Position numbers and translations under genes: made by a program. 21,728 nt of DNA from OMOG01 sp041485845 (GTDB lineage: Bacteria > Acidobacteriota > Terriglobia > Bryobacterales > Bryobacteraceae): assembly GCA_041485845.1 (NCBI GenBank), contig JBGPKH010000070.1, positions 1 through 21,728 of the forward strand, read 5' to 3'. The stretch's first letter is position 1. Each line of letters begins with the position of its first letter. This document shows, piece by piece, positions 15,732 through 21,728 of this stretch. Below the pieces are notes generated by a model. That model ran no database searches. It was not told the origin of the DNA and saw only the letters and a list, made by a program, of their open reading frames with translations.

Positions 15732-16391
15732 TTAGTTCTCCTCTTCCCACCCCTTGACCGGATGCCCCACCATATCGGACAGGCTCACGGGCTTGCGCCG
15801 CCAGGGCTCGCCGGGGTTGCGGCCGATCTCCTCGCGGTAGCTCATGCGCGGTCCGGGATAGCCGATCAACTGCCACCCGATCATCCCCGCGTTGCCCCCG
15901 TGCAGCGGATCGCAGAACATCCCTTCGAGCGTGTGCCGGCGCAACATCTGGAAGAACACCGTCGGCTCGATGGCGCGCAGACGCTCGTCCTGCTGCGACG
16001 GCGTCAAGGCCGCGAAATCCTCCAGCCGTGCGATTCCCTCGCGATAGATCTCGCGCGGCGTGGCTTTCGCCTGGTAGCCATGCTCGGGGACGGAGTCCAC
16101 CCAAGGTCCCTTGGTGTAACGGAATTTGTCGCGGCCGTAGGGGCCCGCCAGTTGACGGTCGACATAGATCACCACGCCCGCCTCGGTGGCGCCCGGTCCG
16201 CTGGCATCGGCGGGGAAGATCCGCTCGCAGGCCGCCACCACCACCCGCGCTTCCGCCTCGGTGAAGAAGCGCAGCGGAACACGGACCGTTCCCTCCTGCG
16301 CTTCGACGCGAAACGGCTCGCGCGCCAGGGTGTACAGCAGCAGGCCGCCAAGGCTGCGCGCCGGCAACGTGATGAACTCTCTTCGTTTCAT
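15732..16391 (-). CDS. Gluconate 2-dehydrogenase subunit 3-like protein (GMC small subunit)
   Basis: The start is ATG 16391, which overlaps the GMC oxidoreductase stop as ATGA. An upstream-open frame to 16550 lies inside that gene and is rejected. The 219-residue product begins MKRREFITLPARSLGGLLLY, a twin-arginine signal (RREFI). It continues with the family hallmark LRFFTEAEARVVVAACERIF then PADASGPGATEAGVVIYVDR, and includes GMFCDPLHGGNAGMIGWQLI and YPGPRMSY near the end. Proteins of this family form the small subunit of membrane-linked, FAD-dependent sugar or sugar-acid dehydrogenases and carry the large subunit through the Tat pathway. The large subunit encoded just before it has no signal of its own, so piggy-back export is likely. 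No cytochrome c subunit gene follows. Confidence 0.92.
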   Translation of the reverse strand: MKRREFITLPARSLGGLLLYTLAREPFRVEAQEGTVRVPLRFFTEAEARVVVAACERIFPADASGPGATEAGVVIYVDRQLAGPYGRDKFRYTKGPWVDSVPEHGYQAKATPREIYREGIARLEDFAALTPSQQDERLRAIEPTVFFQMLRRHTLEGMFCDPLHGGNAGMIGWQLIGYPGPRMSYREEIGRNPGEPWRRKPVSLSDMVGHPVKGWEEEN

Positions 16392-18154
16392 GCCAGTGGC
16401 CCCGGATGTTTCAAGTAGCGATTCAATAGCGCGTCGGCCGCGCGATAGGCCGTCGCCATCACCGTGAGCGTGGGATTGCCCGACGAATTCTGCGGAAATG
16501 CGGAGGCGCCGACCACCCAGAGATTCGGCATACTCCAGTGCTGCATCCACGGATTCACGACGCTGGTCTCGGGAGACGTGCCTACAATCGCGCCGCCGGA
16601 AACGTGGGTGCTCTGATACTCGACAACCGAGTAATGCGCGCCGACCCTCCGCGAGTTACCGCCGGTCTTGGCGCCCATGGCTTTGGCGATGGACTGCTGC
16701 ACCGTGGCGATCATGCCGGCCTGGCGCCGCTCGTGGTCCGTCCAATCGAGCGTCAATCGCGCCAGCGGATCGCCGAACCTGTCGGTGTAGTTGGGGTCGA
16801 GATCGATGAAGTTGTGGCGATAGGCGAGGTGCTCGGATTCGTTGGTGATGCTCGCCGAGCGGTCCCACCAGTTCAGGGCGGCCTTCTTCCACGCGGATCC
16901 CCAATTGGCCCGCGCCTCTCCCGGCGGAACGCGGCCAAACGAGGAGATGGGCGTCTCGCCTCCACTCATCACGCGGATGTGGCCGCCGCGCAAAACGCCG
17001 AACTTGGGATCGAGGCCGAAATCGCCGTCGAAATCGGCGAGTGTCATCCCCAGCCCGCCCGCGCCCATGAAGGCGTTCAGCGGCTTGTCGAGAAAGATTC
17101 CCGTGAAGTTGCTCACCTGGTGGGTGAGGTTCCGGCCGAGAGTTCCCTTCCCCGTTGCGGGATCGTACGGCTCGCCGAAGCGAGGCTCGCCGATGCGCGA
17201 CAACATCAGCAGCCGGGCATTGTTCAGCGTCCACGAGGCCAGGATCACGACGCGCGCCGGCTGTTCCACCTCGACGCCCTTGTCGTCGACATACAGGACT
17301 CCCGAGGCTTTGCCATCGCGGTGCAGTACGCGGCGCACGTTGCAGCCGGTGCGCAGCGTGACGTTGCGGCGCTTGATCAGCAGCGGCAGCAGCGTGTTGG
17401 TGGGCTGTGCCTTGGCGCCGATCATGCACCCGAACCGCGAGCAGTATCCGCAGTAGGCGCAGCCCGGCCGCGTGATGCCGTCCGGGTTTTGGTAGGTCCG
17501 GCTGAGCGTGGCTGCCGGAGTGGGGAACGGATGATATCCGAGCTCCTTCGAAGCCTTGGTGAACAGAGACAGCAGGAGCGTCTCCGGATGCGGCGGGTTG
17601 GGATACTCGTAGGAGCGCGGCCCTTCAAACGGATTGCCGCCCTCGACCTTCTGCCCGCGCAGGTTGCCCGCCTTGCCGCCGATGCCCATCATCTGCTCGG
17701 CGCGCCAGTACAGCGGCTCGAGCTCGTCGTAGGTGATGCCCCAATCCTGCACGGTCAAATCCTCGGGCAGGTTGCGGCCGTGTTTTTCGCGCAGCGCGGA
17801 TGCCAGGCGAAACTGATCCGGCAAGAAGCGGTAGGAGAGCCCTTGCCAATGCTCGCCCGAGCCGCCGACGCCGGTGCCCGGAGTGAACGATCCATATTGG
17901 CGGATGGGCACCGCCGATTGCCGGACCGAGTGCCGGTGGGTGACGGTTTCCTCCGCCAGGTTCTGCATCATCTTGTGGCGAAGCACGTAGTCCACTTCGT
18001 CCATGCCGGCGGCGTACTCCTTCAAGCCGCGCCCGGGACCGCGCTCCAGCACCACCACGGAGAGCGAAGTCCGCGTGGCGATCTCCTTGGCCATCGCCAG
18101 GCCCACCCAGCCGCCACCGGCAATCGCGATATCGACCGGTTTGAGACGCTGCAT
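16388..18154 (-). CDS. GMC-family FAD-dependent oxidoreductase (sugar/alcohol dehydrogenase large subunit)
   Basis: The 588-residue protein starts at ATG 18154. It has an N-terminal FAD-binding GxGxxG (IAGGGWVGLAMAKEI, Gly13/15/18), an acidic strand end (VVVLERGPG), GTGVGGSGEHWQG (about 93-105), and a C-terminal GMC_oxred_C region. That region has His517 (STHVSGGAIVGTSP) and Asn560 (NSSGNPTLTVMATA), 43 residues apart, as expected for the catalytic His-Asn pair. A cluster Cys232-x2-Cys235-x2-Cys238-x4-Cys243, followed by GAKAQ, resembles the Cys-rich segment of FAD glucose dehydrogenases that holds a 3Fe-4S cluster. It therefore probably passes electrons onward rather than to oxygen. No signal peptide is seen; export would rely on the following Tat-signalled small subunit. 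It starts 39 nt after the NHL-protein gene. The substrate is unknown, probably a sugar, sugar acid or polyol. Confidence 0.93.
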   Translation of the reverse strand: MQRLKPVDIAIAGGGWVGLAMAKEIATRTSLSVVVLERGPGRGLKEYAAGMDEVDYVLRHKMMQNLAEETVTHRHSVRQSAVPIRQYGSFTPGTGVGGSGEHWQGLSYRFLPDQFRLASALREKHGRNLPEDLTVQDWGITYDELEPLYWRAEQMMGIGGKAGNLRGQKVEGGNPFEGPRSYEYPNPPHPETLLLSLFTKASKELGYHPFPTPAATLSRTYQNPDGITRPGCAYCGYCSRFGCMIGAKAQPTNTLLPLLIKRRNVTLRTGCNVRRVLHRDGKASGVLYVDDKGVEVEQPARVVILASWTLNNARLLMLSRIGEPRFGEPYDPATGKGTLGRNLTHQVSNFTGIFLDKPLNAFMGAGGLGMTLADFDGDFGLDPKFGVLRGGHIRVMSGGETPISSFGRVPPGEARANWGSAWKKAALNWWDRSASITNESEHLAYRHNFIDLDPNYTDRFGDPLARLTLDWTDHERRQAGMIATVQQSIAKAMGAKTGGNSRRVGAHYSVVEYQSTHVSGGAIVGTSPETSVVNPWMQHWSMPNLWVVGASAFPQNSSGNPTLTVMATAYRAADALLNRYLKHPGPLA

Positions 18155-18193
18155 GATTTACTCTCGCTCCCGTGGTCGCGGCTCCGATCAGAG

Positions 18194-19165
18194 CTACTGC
18201 CGCACCCATTTCTGCACGCGCCAGTTCTTGATCTCGACGGTGTAGAGGCTGCCGTCGCCAGGGTCGGCGGCGATGCTGTGCGCGTAGTCGATTTTCCCCG
18301 GCGCCTTGCCCCACGAGCTGAGCACGCCCAGCACCTGTCCTTCGAGATTGAGCTTGAGGATGCGGTTGTACTTGCCGTCGCACATGTAGATGGCCTCTTC
18401 CTTGGGCACGTAGGCCAAGCCCCAGGGAGCGCCGATGCCGGTCCACTTGCCGAGGAACTTGCCGCTCTCGTCGAAGATCTGGATGCGCTCGTTTCGGCGG
18501 TCGGCCACGTACACGCGGCCTTTGGAATCGAGCACCACGTCATGCACCAGGTCGAACTCGCCGTCGCCGGTCCCCTTCTTGCCCCAGTGGCGCACATATT
18601 CACCCTGCGGGTTGAATTCGATGACGCGGGAGTTCACGTACCCGTCGGACACGTAGAAGTTGCCGTTGGGCCGGAAGCCCACGTTGGTCGGCTGGTAGAA
18701 GGCGTCGCGGGCATCGTTGTTCCCCGGGTTGTTTTGACGATTGCCGAGCACCATGAGGATGCGCCCCTCCGGGCTCAGCTTGAACACCACGTGGCCCGCC
18801 ACGTCCACGCACCAGATGTTTCCGTCCGGCCCGACGCGGAGGCCGTGCGCCGATTTCACTTGTAGCGTCTCGCTGGTCCATGCCTGGAGCATCTTGCCGC
18901 CGCGGTCGAATTGCATCACCGGCCAGTGGCCGCGGTTGAAGACCCAGACGTTGCCCTGGCGGTCGACATCCACACCGGAAGCTTCGCCGAAATTGTAGGT
19001 CTTGGGCAGTTGCGGCCAGTTGGCGGCGACCTTGAACGGCAGGGGCGGCCCGGACTTCAGCTTGGCGACTTCCTCGGGGCGCGGCTGATCGGTGGCCTTG
19101 CCCGGCGGCTGTTGTGCCTGGGCGACGGACAACGCCAACGCGATCGCGCACGCTCGAATGCTCAT
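18194..19165 (-). CDS. Exported NHL-repeat beta-propeller protein
   Basis: The 323-residue protein starts at ATG 19165 after a purine-rich AAGGAGAGGGG ribosome site and has a signal peptide (MSIRACAIALALSVAQA). The rest is a six-bladed NHL propeller with repeats such as GEASGVDVDRQGNVWVFNRG, SAHGLRVGPDGNIWCVDVAG, PTNVGFRPNGNFYVSDGYVN and HDVVLDSKGRVYVADRRNER. The fold is shared with peptidyl-amidoglycolate lyase-like and other extracytoplasmic propellers, but no family-specific catalytic set can be claimed. It is the first gene of the operon NHL > GMC oxidoreductase > small subunit, so it could act as a periplasmic partner or scaffold of the dehydrogenase. That role is inferred only from position. 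Confidence 0.9.
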   Translation of the reverse strand: MSIRACAIALALSVAQAQQPPGKATDQPRPEEVAKLKSGPPLPFKVAANWPQLPKTYNFGEASGVDVDRQGNVWVFNRGHWPVMQFDRGGKMLQAWTSETLQVKSAHGLRVGPDGNIWCVDVAGHVVFKLSPEGRILMVLGNRQNNPGNNDARDAFYQPTNVGFRPNGNFYVSDGYVNSRVIEFNPQGEYVRHWGKKGTGDGEFDLVHDVVLDSKGRVYVADRRNERIQIFDESGKFLGKWTGIGAPWGLAYVPKEEAIYMCDGKYNRILKLNLEGQVLGVLSSWGKAPGKIDYAHSIAADPGDGSLYTVEIKNWRVQKWVRQ

Positions 19166-19191
19166 GAGTTCCCCTCTCCTTCGTCTTGGGA

Positions 19192-19220
19192 ACGATACTA
19201 AGGCGGGGGGAGGAAGTCAA
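19192..19220 (-). promoter_or_regulatory. Promoter of the NHL-GMC-small subunit operon
   Basis: Read on the minus strand, TTGACT (19220-19215) and TATCGT (19197-19192) are separated by exactly 17 nt and stand 26 nt before the ATG at 19165. The -35 is one base from consensus and the spacing is ideal. The ribosome site lies between it and the start codon. Confidence 0.65.
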
Positions 19221-19230
19221 GCGCAATGAA

Positions 19231-19310
19231 GGTGGGACAGACCATCGCCTTTTGTGGTCTGTCATAAACAACAGCGCGGGATGGGTGACAGACGACATCG
19301 TCTGTCCCAC
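19231..19310. repeat. Nested palindromic repeat element
   Basis: Two hairpins, GACAGACCA/TGGTCTGTC (19236-19244 with 19255-19263) and GACAGACGA/TCGTCTGTC (19287-19295 with 19298-19306), are enclosed by a 10-bp outer pairing, GTGGGACAGA (19232-19241) with TCTGTCCCAC (19301-19310). The element forms the 3' end of the kinase pseudogene, replacing its natural stop. I recall GTGGGACAGAC...GTCTGTCCCAC palindromes as common intergenic repeats in Solibacter-like genomes, but cannot check here. Confidence 0.7.
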
Positions 19311-19673
19311 TTCTGCCACCGCTTCACGGCGGCATTCCAGTTGACGACCACGGTGACAGGCTCGGTGACCGGATTCTCCGCGGCGTTGAAGGAGGTATTG
19401 ATCGGAAACCGCTTCCCGACCGGCGCCGCGTCGTGCCGAAAGCCTATGTTCTGCCGGCCGAAGTTGACGATCCGCGAATCGAAGAGCGGCTTTGGCGCAC
19501 CAGCTTCGAACCTGGGGGCCGTCTTCACGTCCACGGCCATCAGCTTTCCGTCCGCGGCGATAATAAAAAAGCTCCTTGCCATCGCGGCGCCATCGCGGTT
19601 GTAAGCCTTCGCCCATGCCGCCCGCGCCGAGTTTCCCGTTGATGCGATAGTGCGCGATGGTTTGCGGGGTCAT
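19262..19673 (-). pseudogene. Internally deleted, frameshifted protein-kinase/TolB-propeller pseudogene
   Basis: From ATG 19673 the minus strand reads MTPQTIAHYRINGKLGAGGM then GE, the start of a bacterial serine/threonine kinase up to its glycine-rich ATP loop. At about 19601-19610 it jumps directly to the last blade of the PD40 propeller (QPRWRRDGKELF), so about 800 expected residues are missing. One extra base near the A-run at 19559-19570 then shifts the frame; in the corrected frame it continues IIAADGKLMAVDVKTAPRFE and VTVVVNWNAAVKR, clearly homologous to the end of the neighbouring intact kinase. The natural stop is replaced by palindromic repeat sequence and the frame ends at 19262. 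Its ATG overlaps the TGA of the upstream kinase (ATGA), so the two were once a coupled tandem pair. Confidence 0.88.
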
Positions 19674-21728
19674 CGTCTCCGCCCTGCGTTCCAGTTGAGC
19701 ACCACGGTGATGGGATCGGGAGCGGGGGCGTCTGCGACCGTGGCCGTGCTGTTCACCAGGAATCGCTTCCCGTCCGGCGTCACGTCGTACCGAAAGAACG
19801 TGTCCTGCCCGCCGCCGCCGAAAATCCGCGGATCGAAGAGCGGCTTGGGAATCAGAGCTTCAAATCTGGGGGACGTCTTCACCTCTACGGCCATCAGCTT
19901 TCCGTCGGCCGCGATGTAGAACAGCTCCTTTCCATCGCGACGCCATCGGGGCTGCACGCCGCCGTCCTTCGACACCATGAACTTGCCGGCCCCTACCGGG
20001 AAGGACTGTACGAAGATCTGGTTTTGGCTGCCGGATTCATCCGAAGCGTAGGCGATCCAGTGCCCGTCGGGGGAGAATCGCGGGTTCTTTTCGTCGAACG
20101 GGGTCTGGAGGTACGGCACGGGCTTCTGCTCGCCGGTGGCGCCACGAGGCCCGCCGGCCGGAGCCACCCAAATGTCCAGTTTGGTCTTCGGGTCCTGCAA
20201 AGTGAACAGGAAATTGCGCCCGTCGGCGGACCAGTCCTCCGGACGCCCGCGCCACAGTGGTTGTTCATCCCCGACTCCGTTGGCATCCTTGTGGAAGATG
20301 GTGAGGAGCGAAGTGCGGCCGGAAGCGAAGAGGAGCCGGCTCCCGTCCACCGACCAGACCGGACTGCTGTCGACCCCGATATCGAACGTGAAGCGAGTGG
20401 GCACGCCGCGGGCCAGGTCCATCACATAAACATCGGCGTTTCCGGATGGATCCACCAGGTCGAATGCCAGGCGCTTGCCATCCGGCGAAAACGCCACGGC
20501 GCCATTATAAGTTGCGGCCGGCCCCAGGGTGCCCAGAGGCTTGCCTTCGCGGTCGAACCACATCAGTTGCGAGTTGCCGGTGGTGGATGCGGTGCGGTAG
20601 GCCAGCACTCCATTCGAGGACACCGAGAAAAACCCCATCGCCAGAGACGAGCCCACCTGCTCGGCCACGGGAAACGGCTCGCCCACCAGTTCGAGCTTCC
20701 GGGTATCCAGCGGTTGCGCCATCAGCGTCCTGTCCCGCACGAAGAGCAGGTGGCCATACTCCCAGCCGGATGTGGGAGGTGCGTAGGCGCCGGCCTGCCT
20801 GGAACTCACCAGACGCTTGGGCGCCGTGCCGTCCAGCGAGCCAACGTAGATGGCTTGGTTGTCCGATTTTTCGGTACGGGTGACGTAGAGAAAGTGCCGG
20901 CCGTCGGGGAGGAACCAGGGCCGCAGATGTCCCAACTCGCCTTGCGACGGATCGGACCTGGTGACCTGCTTCGCCACGCCGCCCGCCTGGGGCACCTGCC
21001 ACAGTCCGCCCGCGTTGGAGCCGAAGAGCATCACCCCGCCGCTACTCCACGATCCGCCGATCAGGGCGCCTGGAAATTCGCAAACCGTTTGGGGAGAGCC
21101 GGCCACACCGGCTTCGATTTTCTTCAGCGTGCTCTGCACCAGGAACCCGAGGTAGCGGCCGTCGGGCGACCAGAAGGGAAGAAAACCTGCTCCTTCGGTG
21201 CCGGGTAGCGCTTGGGCGGCCAGGGAATCGAGCAGGCGGACCCACAACATCGGCCGCCCACTGGCGCCGGTGGCGATGAATGCCAGCTTGCGGCCGTCGG
21301 GCGAGAGCGCCATGCCGTAGTTGCCGAAATTGGCTTTCGCGGGCGCCGGAACCTGGAAGCGCACCGGGACCGCTTCCGGCGGCGACTCGCGCAGGTGCAT
21401 GACGGCCATCGCAATACCGGCGAGCGCTACGAGCGCGATCGCCGCGTTCCACCAGCGGAATGCGGGGCGCGCCGGGGGCGCAGGTGGGGCAGGCGCTTCC
21501 GCCTGCCATCCGGCGATGGCTTCGTCGATCTCCAGGCGCGCGTCGGCGATGTCGGACAGGCGGCGCTTGCGGTCGCGCTCCAGGCAGCGGCGCAGGAGGC
21601 GGCGGATGGCGGGCGGAGTCGCGGGCGGCAATGCGGTCCAGTCCGGGTCGGTTTTTAATACTGCGGCCAACGAGTCCGACACTGTGTCGCCGCCGAAGAT
21701 CTGGCGGCCGGTGAGCATTTCGTAGAGC
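19670..21728 (-). CDS. Serine/threonine protein kinase with C-terminal TolB/PD40 propeller (5' end missing)
   Basis: The frame is open at the right edge and ends at TGA 19672-19670, giving about 685 C-terminal residues. The first part (LYEMLTGRQIFGGDTVSDSL, then RRLLRRCLERDRKRRLSDIA with DARLEID) is the end of a Hanks-type kinase C-lobe; catalytic loop and ATP site lie outside the window. A Pro/Ala-rich linker and one membrane segment (FRWWNAAIALVALAGIAMAV) follow. The extracytoplasmic part is a propeller of PD40/TolB-like repeats such as GMALSPDGRKLAFIATG, PFWSPDGRYLGFLVQ, AVAFSPDGKRLAFDLVD and NPRFSPDGHWIAYASDESGS, ending in VVLNWNAGRRR. This kinase-TM-propeller design is strongly expanded in Solibacter-like acidobacteria. 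It probably senses something outside the membrane and phosphorylates cytoplasmic targets; neither is known. The pseudogene downstream is its tandem paralogue. Confidence 0.93.
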   Translation of the reverse strand, partial: LYEMLTGRQIFGGDTVSDSLAAVLKTDPDWTALPPATPPAIRRLLRRCLERDRKRRLSDIADARLEIDEAIAGWQAEAPAPPAPPARPAFRWWNAAIALVALAGIAMAVMHLRESPPEAVPVRFQVPAPAKANFGNYGMALSPDGRKLAFIATGASGRPMLWVRLLDSLAAQALPGTEGAGFLPFWSPDGRYLGFLVQSTLKKIEAGVAGSPQTVCEFPGALIGGSWSSGGVMLFGSNAGGLWQVPQAGGVAKQVTRSDPSQGELGHLRPWFLPDGRHFLYVTRTEKSDNQAIYVGSLDGTAPKRLVSSRQAGAYAPPTSGWEYGHLLFVRDRTLMAQPLDTRKLELVGEPFPVAEQVGSSLAMGFFSVSSNGVLAYRTASTTGNSQLMWFDREGKPLGTLGPAATYNGAVAFSPDGKRLAFDLVDPSGNADVYVMDLARGVPTRFTFDIGVDSSPVWSVDGSRLLFASGRTSLLTIFHKDANGVGDEQPLWRGRPEDWSADGRNFLFTLQDPKTKLDIWVAPAGGPRGATGEQKPVPYLQTPFDEKNPRFSPDGHWIAYASDESGSQNQIFVQSFPVGAGKFMVSKDGGVQPRWRRDGKELFYIAADGKLMAVEVKTSPRFEALIPKPLFDPRIFGGGGQDTFFRYDVTPDGKRFLVNSTATVADAPAPDPITVVLNWNAGRRR

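Noticed and set aside
16392..16550. Upstream extension of the small-subunit frame
   Set aside because: It lies inside the GMC gene in another frame; the ATG at 16391 gives a twin-arginine signal and an ATGA overlap.
16538..18865. 775-codon open frame on the plus strand opposite the GMC and NHL genes
   Set aside because: It is antisense to two clear protein families, spans their intergenic gap, and has a composition typical of a shadow frame.
1..21728. CRISPR array, tRNA or rRNA genes, intact IS element or phage genes
   Set aside because: I saw no regularly spaced repeats, no tRNA-like cloverleaf with a conserved T-loop, no rRNA motifs and no transposase or integrase coding sequence on either strand.

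Overview
This 21.7 kb, GC-rich window looks like chromosome from an acidobacterium of the Bryobacterales / Candidatus Solibacter type. The inference rests on gene content seen together: two large Oar-like TonB-dependent receptors, a beta-propeller hybrid histidine kinase, a short PadR regulator, a protein kinase fused to a TolB-like (PD40) propeller, a GMC oxidoreductase with a gluconate-2-dehydrogenase subunit-3-like partner, and many small GC-rich palindromic repeats. No rRNA, tRNA, CRISPR array or intact insertion sequence was seen.

Left part (1-7110, + strand): the end of one Oar-like outer-membrane receptor, a structured palindromic element, a small exported protein with its own probable promoter and a clear intrinsic terminator, then a second complete Oar-like receptor with N-terminal carboxypeptidase-regulatory-like domain. 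Between 7111 and 7668 there is no intact gene. That stretch holds a palindrome cluster, a 27-bp repeat also found at 14698, and joined remnants of a padR gene and an antitoxin-like gene.

Middle (7669-14560, + strand): a tightly packed signalling operon. It encodes a 1646-residue sensor (periplasmic propeller, Y_Y_Y domain, one membrane segment, two GAFs, kinase core, one intact receiver and one broken receiver), a stand-alone receiver overlapping it by 4 nt, and a GAF-PP2C (RsbU/SpoIIE-type) phosphatase starting 5 nt later. Together they suggest a phosphorelay feeding a partner-switching-like output. The anti-sigma and STAS partners are not in the window.

Right part (mostly - strand): a short padR gene with a near-consensus promoter, a candidate 27-codon ORF, an HPt-like protein with an atypical phosphorylation-site motif, and an operon NHL-propeller > GMC oxidoreductase > Tat-signalled small subunit, the last two overlapping as ATGA. 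Beyond a palindromic repeat lies an internally deleted, frameshifted protein-kinase pseudogene. Its ATG overlaps the stop codon of an intact paralogue, which runs off the right edge. The region therefore combines exported or surface functions, a multi-step signalling system and considerable debris from duplication and recombination.
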